Position numbers and translations under genes: made by a program. The notes under the pieces were generated by a model. That model was not told the origin of the DNA, searched no databases, and saw nothing but the letters and a program-made list of their open reading frames with translations. DNA of 64,000 bases from Rubellimicrobium arenae (GTDB taxonomy: Bacteria > Pseudomonadota > Alphaproteobacteria > Rhodobacterales > Rhodobacteraceae), in the NCBI RefSeq assembly GCF_017916275.1, contig NZ_JAFMST010000001.1, positions 124,001-188,000 of the forward strand, given 5' to 3'. This document shows positions 1 to 10,732 of this stretch, in pieces (the stretch's first letter is position 1; the number at the start of each line of letters is the position of its first letter).

Positions 1-336
1 GAGCGGGGTCGCCACGTTCTCGAGCGCGGTCATGGTCGGGATGAGGTGGAAGCTCTGGAAGACCACTCCCATATTCTCACGGCGGAAGCGGGCGAGCCCG
101 TCCTCGTCCATCCGCGTGAGGTCCTGGCCCAGGGCGCGGACCTCGCCCCCGGTCGCCCGTTCGAGGCCGCCCATGAGCATGAGGAGCGACGACTTGCCCG
201 ATCCGCTTGGACCCACGAGCCCCACGCGTTCGCCCTGCGCCACGCCGAGCGTGATGCCGCGAAGGATCTCCACCGGGCCCGCATTGCCGCGCAGCGTGAG
301 CCGCGCCTCGGACAGCGAAAGGGCGGGGTCTGTCAT
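1..336 (-). CDS. ABC transporter ATP-binding protein, YbbA/LolD-like (partial)
   Basis: The ATPase subunit of an ABC exporter, cut by the left edge so only the N-terminal 112 codons are present. The Walker A motif GPSGSGKS lies near residues 43-50 and the Q-loop sequence VVFQSFHL near 95; signature motif and Walker B fall outside the window. A strong Shine-Dalgarno (AGGAG, six bases before the ATG at 336) fixes the start. The divergent neighbour is a TesA-type esterase, the arrangement known for ybbA-tesA, so a YbbA/LolD-type exporter is the likeliest assignment. The substrate cannot be read from this fragment. Confidence 0.85.
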   Translation of the reverse strand, partial: MTDPALSLSEARLTLRGNAGPVEILRGITLGVAQGERVGLVGPSGSGKSSLLMLMGGLERATGGEVRALGQDLTRMDEDGLARFRRENMGVVFQSFHLIPTMTALENVATPL

Positions 337-1021
337 GGAGTCTCCTGTCCGGCGTGCGTTCCGGCTGGGATATGGAGGGTGGCGGCGCATCCGCAACCTC
401 GCTCTCGCGGTGTTGCTCGCTTCGCCCGCCGCCGCGCAGGAGCCCGCCACGCTGGTCGCGCTGGGGGACAGCCTGACGGCGGGTTACGGCCTTGCCCCGG
501 AGGACGGCTTCGTGCCCCGGCTGGCGGACTGGCTGGAGGGTCACGGCGCGCAGGTCGAGGTCAGGAACGCCGGCGTGTCGGGCGACACCACGGCCGGAGG
601 GCGGGCCCGCCTGGACTGGGCGCTGGGCGAGGACGCCGACGCGATGATCGTCGCGCTGGGGGGCAACGACTTCCTGCGGGGCATCGACCCCGCCGAAAGC
701 CGCGAGAACCTCCGCGCGATCCTTCAGACGGCGCGGGACCGCAGCGTCCCCGTGCTGCTGGTCGGGATCGACGCATCGTCGCAGTACGGGCCGGACTACG
801 AGGCGGCGTTCGACGCGATGTACCCGGAGCTCGGGCGCGAGTTCGGGGTAATGGTGGAGCCCGATTTCTTCGCGGGCCTGCGCAGAGACGGCGCCGGGCT
901 GGCCGAGGCGCGGGACCGGTATCTCCAGCCGGACGGCATCCATCCCAATGCCGAGGGCGTGGAGCGGATCGTGGACCAGCTGGGTCCGCGGGTGCTGGAG
1001 CTGCTGGAGGCGGCGCGCTGA
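335..1021 (+). CDS. tesA: Arylesterase / acyl-CoA thioesterase I family (GDSL, SGNH hydrolase)
   Basis: A 228-residue periplasmic SGNH hydrolase that cleaves acyl esters or thioesters. Residues about 20-34 form a hydrophobic signal segment ending ASPAAAQ. Block I GDSLTAGYG carries nucleophile Ser46, GGNDFLRG is block III, and DGIHPN supplies Asp200 and His203, so the catalytic set is complete. The ATG at 335 is chosen because the family block starts soon after it. A longer in-frame extension to base 32 is antisense to the ABC gene and is rejected. The start codon overlaps that of the divergent ABC gene, leaving no conventional intergenic promoter. Confidence 0.88.
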   Translation: MESPVRRAFRLGYGGWRRIRNLALAVLLASPAAAQEPATLVALGDSLTAGYGLAPEDGFVPRLADWLEGHGAQVEVRNAGVSGDTTAGGRARLDWALGEDADAMIVALGGNDFLRGIDPAESRENLRAILQTARDRSVPVLLVGIDASSQYGPDYEAAFDAMYPELGREFGVMVEPDFFAGLRRDGAGLAEARDRYLQPDGIHPNAEGVERIVDQLGPRVLELLEAAR

Positions 1022-1028
1022 GGCGGGC

Positions 1029-1679
1029 CTAGTACCAGGGCTCGCCGGTGGACTGTTCCCAGGCCAGGAGGTCGTTGTAGCTCATGACCGGCCGCAGCGG
1101 GCCGTCGTCGGCGGCGATGTAGTTCGGGTCCTGCGGCAGGCAGCCCCGCCCGCAGAGCTGGCGGACCGTCATCGTGTCCGTGTCCACGTGCCAGAGCCGC
1201 CCGCCCGGCGTGGCGATGTAGCCGTCGATATCGTCGATCGCGTCGGTGGCGACATCCTGCGAGGTCGGCCATTCCGACGCATAATACGGGCTGTAGGTCG
1301 AATGCGTGTGGAACGAGGCCACGAGCCGCATCTCGGGCGGGATCCGGGGCAGGGGGCAGGACGCCTCGGTGCCGCCCAGGATCGGAGTGGACATCCAGGT
1401 GCCGTCCGGGGCCAGCCCGATGTAGCCGCAGAACTCCCGGTTCTCGGCGAAAGAGCGGTGCTGGAGGTCGGTGAGGATCGCGGTGACGAAGGCGCGCTCC
1501 GTCCCGGTGGCGGTCGCCTCGACGACGTCGTGGCGGCGGGCGCCGGGGAACGGGCCGGTGGTCACGATGCGTTCGGACGGGTCGGGACCGGGCGCGTTGC
1601 CGGTCATGTCGGGATAGGGGGCGGCGCAGGCGGCAAGGGCCGCCAGCGCCACGAGGGAAAACGCGGCCAGGCGCGTCAT
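1029..1679 (-). CDS. DUF4329-type lipoprotein
   Basis: A 216-residue probable lipoprotein. A short signal peptide ends in a lipobox-like LAACAAP near residues 15-21, suggesting outer-membrane or periplasmic anchoring. The core has a SFHTHSTYSP motif followed by SQDVATDAIDD, the His-x-His plus Ser/Asp pattern of DUF4329 and JAB-like metalloprotease folds. Two CGxGC-type cysteines follow. It is convergent with tesA (stop codons 8 bp apart). Family membership is judged by motif; enzymatic activity is inference. Confidence 0.75.
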   Translation of the reverse strand: MTRLAAFSLVALAALAACAAPYPDMTGNAPGPDPSERIVTTGPFPGARRHDVVEATATGTERAFVTAILTDLQHRSFAENREFCGYIGLAPDGTWMSTPILGGTEASCPLPRIPPEMRLVASFHTHSTYSPYYASEWPTSQDVATDAIDDIDGYIATPGGRLWHVDTDTMTVRQLCGRGCLPQDPNYIAADDGPLRPVMSYNDLLAWEQSTGEPWY

Positions 1680-1700
1680 CTGCGCCCGCCGCCTCCCGGC

Positions 1701-1907
1701 TCAGGCCAGCTGAAGGTTGACAGCGGATTCGCGGCCGTCGCGGCCGGATTCGATGTCAAAGGTGACCTTCTGGTTGTCCTTGAGGCCGGTCAGGCCCGAA
1801 CGCTCAACGGCGGAGATGTGGACGAACACGTCCTTCTTGCCGCCATCGGGGGCGATGAAGCCGTAACCCTTGGTGGTGTTGAACCATTTCACGGTGCCAG
1901 TGGCCAT
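1701..1907 (-). CDS. Cold-shock domain protein (CspA family)
   Basis: A 68-residue single cold-shock domain. It carries the RNA-binding motifs KGYGFI (residues 13-18) and DVFVH (26-30) and opens [10 protein letters not shown], typical of CspA proteins acting as RNA chaperones. The start at 1907 is preferred because GGAGA lies just upstream; an in-frame ATG seven codons earlier would disrupt the family N-terminus. A leader of over 100 bases separates it from the next feature, consistent with post-transcriptional control, though no defined cold-shock element is recognised. Confidence 0.93.
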   Translation of the reverse strand: MATGTVKWFNTTKGYGFIAPDGGKKDVFVHISAVERSGLTGLKDNQKVTFDIESGRDGRESAVNLQLA

Positions 1908-2198
1908 CGTGGTCTCCATTAAGTTCACTCCGCTCGCGGGATGCAGCGGACCGGCTCGTCAGTGCTGATCGATGCCCTGGGCCGTAACGGAGACAGTGGT
2001 CGATTGAAGGTAACGTCGCAGTGACGACTATGCCTTGGGGGGAGTCGAAAAACAAGCGTCTCGTGCGGGCGAGCGAATCCGGTCGTGCCATCGATCGTGG
2101 CCCGCTTCCATCCTGTCCCCTGCCGGCATTCTGCCATGCGTTCGGCGCGCACCTGCATCATCTGACTGTGGCGATTCAAGGGCGGGTCCGCGCCAAGC

Positions 2199-2774
2199 TC
2201 AGGGCGGTGTGGCCGCCGAAGCCCATATGTCCGGGATGGCCCGCCAGCGGTCGGGAAAGGCGGCGCGGACCTGGGGCGACGGATGCGCCGAGGCGAGCAC
2301 CCGGAGAGGCGCGGGAAGCAGCCCTTCCAGCCTCTGCGCCCGCCGACCGACCAGGATCACGGTGTCGAGCCGTGGCAGGAGCGAGAGCAGCGGCGGCAGC
2401 TCCGCCGCTCCTCGGGCCAGTTCCGCGCCGGTGACCCGGATGGTGCCGTTCCAGGCCGGGATCGAGTTCCAGATCAGCGTGTCGCGGCGCGCCAGGCCCG
2501 CCTGATCGAGGAAGGCCCGGATGGCGGCGGAGGTCGGGCTGGGATTGTCGCGGGAGACGAAGCCCGTCCGCGCGGCCTGCGGGCCGGGCTTTTCCAGGAG
2601 GAGCAGGACGCGGGCCGCGGTTCCTCCGTCCAGGGGGTCCATGTCCGGCACGAGACCCTCCAGTCGGGTCCGGAGCGCGCGGACATGGGCCGCCAGGGGC
2701 GCGTTCGCGGGATCCCCGAGCCGCGCGCGGCGGCGGGCGACCTCGGCCGGGGATGCGAGAGAGGGGGCCGTCAT
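2199..2774 (-). CDS. Uracil-DNA glycosylase superfamily protein
   Basis: A 191-residue protein of the uracil-DNA glycosylase fold. Its first conserved block reads LLLLEKPGPQAA, then DNPSPTSAA and WNSIPAWNG, and the C-terminal block is ASAHPSPQVRAAF, matching the HPSP leucine-loop motif of UDG-like proteins. This points to excision of uracil or damaged bases. The first block differs from family 1 (no GQDPYH) and no Fe-S cysteines are visible, so it is an atypical UDG-like member and activity is inferred. Confidence 0.72.
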   Translation of the reverse strand: MTAPSLASPAEVARRRARLGDPANAPLAAHVRALRTRLEGLVPDMDPLDGGTAARVLLLLEKPGPQAARTGFVSRDNPSPTSAAIRAFLDQAGLARRDTLIWNSIPAWNGTIRVTGAELARGAAELPPLLSLLPRLDTVILVGRRAQRLEGLLPAPLRVLASAHPSPQVRAAFPDRWRAIPDIWASAATPP

Positions 2775-2961
2775 GGCCAGGAGCTAGGGCGCGGTTGCCG
2801 GATCCCAGCCTGTCGGGCCGACGACCGCGAGCCGCGACCCGGTCAACGGGCCGTGTCGCGGCAGGCCGTCCGGCAGGGCCGTCGTGGCGTCGACCCGCTG
2901 CGGCAACCACCACTGGCTGGGACGAGGGCGTCGTGGCGACGCCCAGGGTCGGCCGGACGGA

Positions 2962-3156
2962 TCAGCGACGGATCGGGGACCTGTTCGCGATGCTCTCCAT
3001 CGCCCGCAGCTGGCCAAGGGTGACGGCAAGCGCCGCGCTGAGCGTGCCGCCGAAGGACCATACCGCAAGCGCGGACATCCAGCCCAGATCAAGCTCGATC
3101 ACGCCGATCATTGCCCCGATGATGCCGAGGAAGCTGGCCAACAGAACAAAACCCAT
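2962..3156 (-). CDS. Small two-helix membrane protein, function unknown
   Basis: A 64-residue hypothetical protein. Hydrophobic helices cover about residues 3-20 (FVLLASFLGIIGAMIGVI) and 27-47, followed by a polar basic tail ending SPIRR. The ATG at 3156 is chosen because GGGGA lies five bases upstream; an ATG two codons earlier is possible. Downstream bases 2775-2961 hold no supported gene. No family is recognised. Confidence 0.5.
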   Translation of the reverse strand: MGFVLLASFLGIIGAMIGVIELDLGWMSALAVWSFGGTLSAALAVTLGQLRAMESIANRSPIRR

Positions 3157-3355
3157 CTTCATCCCCACACTGATCGCAGGCCACAAGATGGTTGGGAATG
3201 TGGTTTGATTGTGGCGGTCGCGCGTCCTTGCTGTGACGGGACTGCTGCTTGGCACCAGTCCGCCGGGACGCGGCTCCCCCCGTGACGGCGGTCGCGGGAG
3301 AACGCCGGATCAAAGGGCAGGCCGCCCCGGCGGGCGACGGTCGAAACATGGGGGA

Positions 3356-3391
3356 GGACTGCGCCAGGGCGGGGGTGGCCCGGCGCAGTCC
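3356..3391 (-). terminator. Hairpin downstream of ettA
   Basis: GGACTGCGCC at 3356-3365 is perfectly complementary to GGCGCAGTCC at 3382-3391, a 10-bp stem with a 16-base loop, eight bases beyond the ettA stop. On the transcribed strand only a weak U-containing tract follows, so it may end transcription inefficiently or protect the 3' end. Confidence 0.45.
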
Positions 3392-3398
3392 CGAAGCG

Positions 3399-5054
<1,656 letters not shown>

Positions 5055-5203
5055 GGGGGCTCTCCTCGGGCGCGGCGTTCGGATTTTGCCCCTCCATAGC
5101 CAAGGCCCCGGCCCGGGACAACCGGCGGGGCGAGTTCATGGCCCTCGCCGGAACCTGCCGTGCGTCCCGATTGTTCGAAGAAGAGTCCCGGGGAGGTGCA
5201 AGC

Positions 5204-6496
5204 ATGGCCGAGAGCCTGGCCAACGAGGTCGAGGACGATATCGAGGAGCAGCAGCTCGAGGTCGCGGAGGACAGCAACGTCGAGCTCCGACGGATCCGCC
5301 GGGTCCTGATGCTCACATTCCTGATGGCGCTGTTCACCGCCGTCTACTTCGCCCGCAGCGTACTTCTGCCCATCGTGCTGGCCATCGTGCTCACGCTCAC
5401 GCTGCTGCCGGTGATCCGCGCGGGCGAGCGGCTGAGGATCCCGCGCGCCGTCACGGCCATGGCGCTGATGGCGGGGCTGGCCATCACGCTGTTCGTGCTG
5501 GGCTACTTCCTGTCGGGCCCGGTCACGCAGATGGTCGAGGACGCCCCCCAGGTCGCCCAGGAGGTGCGCGAGAAGTTCGCGGGCATCATGGACCGCGTGT
5601 CCTCCATCCAGGAAGCGACGACGCAGGTGACCGACGCAGCCGCCGCGGCGGCCAACGGCGGCGAGGTCCCGCCCGAGCCCGAGGTCGTGACGGTGGTGGA
5701 CAGCGAGCCCGGACTCGTGTCGCAGGCGGTGAGCGGCCTCGCCTCGGCGTCGGGGTCGCTGGCGGCGGCGCTGCTGCTGACGCTGTTCCTGCTGTCCTCG
5801 GGCGACTTCTACCACCGGCGGATCGTCGAGGCCGCGCCGCGGCTCAAGGACAAGAAGAAGGCGCTGACCATCATCCGCGACGTGGAGCGGCAGATCTCGC
5901 GCTATCTGGGCGCGATCACCGTCATCAACATCGGGCTGGGCGTCCTGTCGGGGCTGTCTCTCTGGGCGCTGGGCATGCCCATGGCGGCGGTCTGGGGGCT
6001 CATGACCTTCCTGCTGAACTACATCCCCTTCGTGGGCAACCTGCTGACGGTGGGGCTGGTCGGGGCGGTGTCCCTTGTCACCTTCGACAGCCTCTGGGAC
6101 GCCGCTCTGCCGCCGCTTGCGCTCATCATCCTGTCGGGGCTCGAAAGCAACGTCGTCACGCCCATCCTGGTCGGGCGGCGGCTGGAGCTGAACCAGGTGG
6201 CGCAGCTCATCATGCTGGCCTTCTGGACCTGGCTCTGGGGCGTGGCGGGGGCAATCCTGGCGGTGCCGTTCCTGGTGGTGGTCAAGGCGGTCTGCGACAA
6301 CGTGGACAGCCTGCAGACGCTGGGCAGCTTCCTGTCGGGCGACCCGGGCACCAAGCCGGACGAGGCGCCGCAGAAGGCGACGACCGGCCCGGCGCTGGAC
6401 AGCGCGCCCTACCGCACCCAGGCCGAGGCCCGCGAGGACAGCCCCCCGACCCAGGCGCCCGGTGACGTCCGCGTCACGCCCCTGGTGGCGGAATAG
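5204..6496 (+). CDS. AI-2E family transporter / permease
   Basis: A 430-residue integral membrane protein of the AI-2E transporter (UPF0118) family. Hydrophobic segments cluster near residues 32-85, at about 180-205 and from 240 to 380, including the typical GVLSGLSLWALGMPMAAVWG and NYIPFVGNLL stretches. The N-terminus is acidic and the C-terminal tail is long, polar and Pro/Ala-rich. The start at 5204 has GGGGAGG eight bases upstream; an earlier in-frame ATG at 5138 is less likely. Members export diverse small molecules, so the substrate is unknown. Confidence 0.85.
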   Translation: MAESLANEVEDDIEEQQLEVAEDSNVELRRIRRVLMLTFLMALFTAVYFARSVLLPIVLAIVLTLTLLPVIRAGERLRIPRAVTAMALMAGLAITLFVLGYFLSGPVTQMVEDAPQVAQEVREKFAGIMDRVSSIQEATTQVTDAAAAAANGGEVPPEPEVVTVVDSEPGLVSQAVSGLASASGSLAAALLLTLFLLSSGDFYHRRIVEAAPRLKDKKKALTIIRDVERQISRYLGAITVINIGLGVLSGLSLWALGMPMAAVWGLMTFLLNYIPFVGNLLTVGLVGAVSLVTFDSLWDAALPPLALIILSGLESNVVTPILVGRRLELNQVAQLIMLAFWTWLWGVAGAILAVPFLVVVKAVCDNVDSLQTLGSFLSGDPGTKPDEAPQKATTGPALDSAPYRTQAEAREDSPPTQAPGDVRVTPLVAE

Positions 6497-6566
6497 GAGC
6501 CCACGGCTCCTCTGGACGGCGCGGCGCGGCTGTGGCCACATCGCGCCGACGTGAGGAGGACATTGC

Positions 6567-7601
6567 ATGACCTATCATCCGCGCGAGGATCGTTATTCCC
6601 GCATGGTGTACAACCGCTGCGGCCGGTCGGGCCTGATGCTGCCCGCGATCTCGCTGGGGCTGTGGCACAACTTCGGCCACGACACGCCGCACCAGACCAA
6701 GCGCGACATCCTGCGGACGGCCTTCGACTACGGGATCACGCATTTCGACCTGGCCAACAACTACGGCCCGCCCCCCGGCAGCGCCGAGGAGGCCTTCGGC
6801 GAGATCCTCAAGTCCGACTTCCACGGGCTTCGGGACGAGCTCATCATCTCCTCGAAGGCGGGCTACCACATGTGGAACGGCCCCTACGGCGAATGGGGCA
6901 GCCGCAAGTACCTGATCGCCTCGTGCGACCAGTCGCTGAAGCGGATGGGGCTGGACTACGTGGACATCTTCTACTCCCACCGGCTCGACCCCGACACGCC
7001 GCTGGAGGAAACGATGGGCGCGCTGGACCAGATCGTGCGGTCGGGCAAGGCGCTCTACGTGGGCATCAGCAGCTACAACTCGGAGCGGACGAAGGCTGCG
7101 CACGCGATCCTCAGGGACCTGGGGACGCCGCTGGTCATCCACCAGCCCAGCTACAACATGCTGAACCGCTGGGTGGAGAAGGACGGCCTCAAGGACACGC
7201 TTCGGGACCTGGGCGTGGGCTCGATCGCGTTCACGCCGCTCGCGCAGGGGATGCTGACCGCCAAGTACCTGAACGGCGTGCCGCAGGACAGCCGCGCCAT
7301 GCAGGACAAGAGCCTCGATCCCCGCCTCCTGGCGCCGGGGGTCATCGAGAACCTGCGCAACCTCGACAGCATCGCGCAGCGGCGCGGGCAGACGCTGGCG
7401 CAGATGGCGCTGGCCTGGGTCCTGCGCGAGGGCGGCATCACCAGCGCCCTGATCGGCGCCTCGCGCCCGAGCCAGGTCGAGGACTGCGCCAAGGCGGTCG
7501 AGAACCTGGAGTTCACGCCCGAGGAGCTGGCCGAGATCGACCGTTTCGCGCGGGAGGAGGACATCAACCTTTGGGCGCGTTCCTCCGAGACGGTGATGTG
7601 A
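6567..7601 (+). CDS. mgrA: L-glyceraldehyde 3-phosphate reductase-type aldo/keto reductase
   Basis: A 344-residue NADPH-dependent aldo/keto reductase of the YghZ/Gpr (MgrA) subgroup. The catalytic tetrad is visible: Asp and Tyr in FDLANNYGPPPGSAE, Lys in SSKAGY and His in YSHRLDP. The cofactor-binding end has LIGASRPSQVEDC. The PPPGSAE insert and length are typical of the subgroup, which reduces L-glyceraldehyde 3-phosphate and other aldehydes. An AGGAGG site lies upstream, and the next gene starts 8 bp later, so a sugar-related operon is likely. Confidence 0.88.
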   Translation: MTYHPREDRYSRMVYNRCGRSGLMLPAISLGLWHNFGHDTPHQTKRDILRTAFDYGITHFDLANNYGPPPGSAEEAFGEILKSDFHGLRDELIISSKAGYHMWNGPYGEWGSRKYLIASCDQSLKRMGLDYVDIFYSHRLDPDTPLEETMGALDQIVRSGKALYVGISSYNSERTKAAHAILRDLGTPLVIHQPSYNMLNRWVEKDGLKDTLRDLGVGSIAFTPLAQGMLTAKYLNGVPQDSRAMQDKSLDPRLLAPGVIENLRNLDSIAQRRGQTLAQMALAWVLREGGITSALIGASRPSQVEDCAKAVENLEFTPEELAEIDRFAREEDINLWARSSETVM

Positions 7602-7608
7602 GCCGGGG

Positions 7609-9201
7609 ATGATCCGCAATCCCGTGCTGCCGGGCTTCAACCCGGACCCGTCGTTCTGCCGGGTCGGCGAGGACTACTACCTCGCCACCTCGACCTTCGA
7701 ATGGTACCCGGGGGTGCAGATCCATCATTCGCGCGATCTCGTGAACTGGCGGCTGGTGGCGCGGCCGCTGGCCCGGGCGGGGCTCCTCGACATGCGGGGG
7801 GCGCCCGATTCCTGCGGGGTCTGGGCGCCCTGCCTGTCCCACGACGGGGACCGGTTCTGGCTCGTCTATACGGACGTGAAGCGGTTCGACGGGGCCTTCA
7901 AGGACGCGCACAACTACATCACGTCCTGCGCGACCATCGACGGGGCCTGGTCGGACCCGTGGTACGTCAACTCCTCGGGCTTCGACCCGTCGCTGTTCCA
8001 TGACGACGACGGGCGCAGGTGGTTCGTCAACATGCGCTGGAACCACCGGGGTCCGGGATCGGGCTGCAACCCGGCGAACGACGCCTTCGACGGCATCCTG
8101 TTGCAGGAATGGTCGCCCGAGAAGGGGCTGACCGGAGAGGCCACGATCCTCTATGCGGGGACGGACCGAGGGCTCACCGAGGCGCCCCACCTCTTCAAGC
8201 GGGACGGGTGGTACTACCTGACCACCGCCGAAGGGGGCACGGGCTACGATCATGCCGTCACCCTGGCGCGGTCGCGGGACATCCGCGGCCCCTACGAGAC
8301 GCATCCGCAGAAGCACGTCATCACCACCCAGGGCACCGGCGGCCCCATCCAGCGGGCCGGGCACGGCCAGTACGTGGAGACCCACTGGGGCCGCCATTAC
8401 CATTCCTTCCTGATGGGCCGTCCCATCGCGGGGCCGGACGGGACCGGGCGCTACTGCCCCCTTGGCCGCGAGACGGGGCTGGAGGAGGTGGTCTGGCGCG
8501 ACGGCTGGCTTTGGCTGGCCGAGGGCGGCACCGTCCCGCGGGAGGAGGTGCCCTCGCCCGTCGCGGCGGAGCCCCGGCCCGCCGCGCCCGTGGTCCGCGA
8601 ATCCTGGGACGCCCTGCCGCCGGAGTTCCAGTGGCTCCGGACCCCGCATCCCGAGCGGCTGTTCCGCTGCGAGGCCGGGGCGCTGGTGCTGGTCGGCCGC
8701 GAAAGCCTGGGGAGCTGGTACGAGCAGTCGCTGGTCGCGCGGAGGCAGGAGCACCTGACCTATGCCGCCGAGACGGCGCTGGAGTTCGACCCCCGGACCT
8801 ACCAGCAGGCGGCGGGGCTCGTGACCTACTACAACCGCCACAAGCTTCATGCGGCGGTCCTGACGCGGGAAGGGGACCAGCCGGTTTTGACGATCCTGTC
8901 CTGCCCGGGGGACTGGCCCGAGGGGCGCCTGACCTATCCCGCCGAGCCCGTCCCGGTCGCGCCGGGTCCCGTGGAGCTGCGGGTCGAGGTGACCGGGGCC
9001 ACGCAGCGGTTCCTTTGGCGGCAGGGCGGCGACTGGCGGCCGCTGGGGCCGGACCTGAACGCGGCCGTCATCTCGGACGAAGGCGGGCGCGGCGAGCATG
9101 GCTCCTTCACAGGCGCCTTCGTGGGGATGTTCGCCATGGATACGTCGGGGCAGGGCCGGGAAGCGCGCTTCCGCCGCTTCGGATACTGGCCGGGGGAGTG
9201 A
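7609..9201 (+). CDS. Glycoside hydrolase family 43 beta-xylosidase
   Basis: A 530-residue GH43 enzyme without a signal peptide, so probably cytoplasmic, releasing xylose (or arabinose) from short xylo-oligosaccharides. The N-terminus has the family hallmark PGFNPDPSF with catalytic base Asp13; Asp126 in FDPSLFHDDDG is the expected pKa modulator and Glu191 in LTEAPHLFKR the general acid. Residues about 330-525 form the C-terminal beta-sandwich typical of GH43 xylosidases. It lies between an aldo/keto reductase and a PD40-repeat protein. Confidence 0.9.
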   Translation: MIRNPVLPGFNPDPSFCRVGEDYYLATSTFEWYPGVQIHHSRDLVNWRLVARPLARAGLLDMRGAPDSCGVWAPCLSHDGDRFWLVYTDVKRFDGAFKDAHNYITSCATIDGAWSDPWYVNSSGFDPSLFHDDDGRRWFVNMRWNHRGPGSGCNPANDAFDGILLQEWSPEKGLTGEATILYAGTDRGLTEAPHLFKRDGWYYLTTAEGGTGYDHAVTLARSRDIRGPYETHPQKHVITTQGTGGPIQRAGHGQYVETHWGRHYHSFLMGRPIAGPDGTGRYCPLGRETGLEEVVWRDGWLWLAEGGTVPREEVPSPVAAEPRPAAPVVRESWDALPPEFQWLRTPHPERLFRCEAGALVLVGRESLGSWYEQSLVARRQEHLTYAAETALEFDPRTYQQAAGLVTYYNRHKLHAAVLTREGDQPVLTILSCPGDWPEGRLTYPAEPVPVAPGPVELRVEVTGATQRFLWRQGGDWRPLGPDLNAAVISDEGGRGEHGSFTGAFVGMFAMDTSGQGREARFRRFGYWPGE

Positions 9202-9203
9202 CC

Positions 9204-10028
9204 ATGCGCAGCGAACTTTGCATCCACGACATCGCGACCGGGGACACGTCGGTGATCCTGACCCATGACGGGATCATCGAGGCCCCGAACTGGCATCCGG
9301 ACGGGTTCCTGCTGGTCAACGGCGACGGGCGGCTGTGGCGCGTCCCCCTCGACGAGCCCCGGCTGGAGCCGTTCCCGACCGGCCGGATCGGCCAGCTGAA
9401 CAACGACCACGGCCTGTCGCCGGACGGTCGGACGCTGGCGATCTCGGGCAAGACCGAGACCGAGAAATCCTGCATCTACTGCATGCCCATCACCGGCGGT
9501 GAGCCCGTGCGCGTCACCGAAAAGGTGCCGTCCTGGTGGCATTCCTGGTCGCCCGACGGGCAGCGGCTGGCCTATGCGGGGGTGCGCCGCGACGGGGCCC
9601 CGGTCTCGCTCTACACCTGCGCGCTGGACGGGTCGGACGAGGTCTGCGTGGCGGACGACTTCGACCACATCGACGGGCCGGACTATTCCGCCGACGGCCG
9701 CTGGATCTGGTTCAACGGCGAAAAGGACGGCCGCGTGGACCTTTGGCGGATCCGGCCCGACGGGTCGGACCGCGAGCGGATGACCGGCGGCGAGACGGTG
9801 GACTGGTTCCCGCATCCTTCGCCGGATGGACGGCACGTCGTCTACATCGCCTATCCACCCGGCACCCGGGGGCATCCGGCCGGCCTGAACGTGACGCTGC
9901 GCCTCCTGCCGCAGGAGGGCGGCGAAAGCCGGGAGCTTCTGCCGCTGTTTGGCGGGCAGGGGACGATGAACGTGCCCTGCTGGGCGCCGGATTCCCGCCG
10001 CTTCGCCTTCATGCGGTTCGCGCCCTGA
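9204..10028 (+). CDS. TolB-like PD40 beta-propeller protein
   Basis: A 274-residue cytoplasmic protein built of PD40/WD40-like repeats. Repeated signatures are [52 protein letters not shown] and [11 protein letters not shown], giving a probable five- or six-bladed propeller. There is no signal peptide, unlike true TolB. GGGGGAG precedes the ATG at 9204, which starts 2 bp after the xylosidase stop, so co-transcription is likely. A role in sugar sensing or processing is inference from context. Confidence 0.75.
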   Translation: MRSELCIHDIATGDTSVILTHDGIIEAPNWHPDGFLLVNGDGRLWRVPLDEPRLEPFPTGRIGQLNNDHGLSPDGRTLAISGKTETEKSCIYCMPITGGEPVRVTEKVPSWWHSWSPDGQRLAYAGVRRDGAPVSLYTCALDGSDEVCVADDFDHIDGPDYSADGRWIWFNGEKDGRVDLWRIRPDGSDRERMTGGETVDWFPHPSPDGRHVVYIAYPPGTRGHPAGLNVTLRLLPQEGGESRELLPLFGGQGTMNVPCWAPDSRRFAFMRFAP

Positions 10029-10630
10029 TGGGGCCAGGCGCGCCCTTCGCGGGGCGGGGGCAGGTCGTTGGGCTGCTCGGCGGCTCGTTCGACCCGCCCC
10101 ATGCCGGGCACCTGCGGATCACCGAGGAGGCGATCCAGCGGCTGGGCCTTGATTGGGTGTGGTGGCTGGTCAGCCCGGGCAACCCGCTCAAGCGCGAAGG
10201 ACCCGCGCCCATGGCCCGCCGCATCGCGGCCGCGCGGGCGCTGGTCCGGAACCCGCGCGTGAAGGTCACCGACCTCGAGGCGCGGATCGGCACGCGCTAC
10301 ACCGCCGAGACCCTGGAGCGGCTGGCCGCCCGCTATCCCCACGTGACCTTCGTCTGGCTGATGGGATCGGACAACCTGGCCCAGTTCCACCGCTGGCGCG
10401 ACTGGCGCAAGATCATGGCCGAGGTCCCGGTCGCGGTGCTGGCGCGGCCCGGGGCGCGGCTGTCCGCCCGGTTCGCCCCGGCGGCCCGCGCCTTTCGCGG
10501 GGCGCAGATCAACGAGCGCGACGCGCGGCTGCTCGCCCGGCGCGAGCCCCCGGCCTGGGTGGCGCTGAACCTGCCGCTGGTCCCCCTGTCGTCTTCGGCC
10601 ATCCGCGCCCAGGGTGGCTGGACGCGATGA
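10028..10630 (+). CDS. nadD: Nicotinate-nucleotide adenylyltransferase
   Basis: A 200-residue NAD biosynthesis enzyme that adenylylates nicotinate mononucleotide to deamido-NAD. The nucleotidyltransferase signature [12 protein letters not shown] is at about residues 18-29, [14 protein letters not shown] is the NadD-specific substrate block, and SSSAIRA is the C-terminal SxxxxR ATP-binding motif. The ATG at 10028 overlaps the stop of the preceding propeller gene (TGATG), so translational coupling is likely although the functions differ. Confidence 0.93.
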   Translation: MGPGAPFAGRGQVVGLLGGSFDPPHAGHLRITEEAIQRLGLDWVWWLVSPGNPLKREGPAPMARRIAAARALVRNPRVKVTDLEARIGTRYTAETLERLAARYPHVTFVWLMGSDNLAQFHRWRDWRKIMAEVPVAVLARPGARLSARFAPAARAFRGAQINERDARLLARREPPAWVALNLPLVPLSSSAIRAQGGWTR

Positions 10631-10732
10631 CGCAGGCTTCCCGAAGCCTTGAACGCGTTCGCCCCGCCGCCCCTTGCGCCGCCGCAAGGCCCCGCTAACG
10701 TCCGCCGGACCTGGAACGGGGGATGCTGGGGC

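Noticed and set aside
2784-3092. 102-codon minus-strand frame between the UDG-like gene and the small membrane gene
   Set aside because: Its C-terminal third reads somewhat protein-like, but it overlaps the membrane-protein gene and has no start signal.
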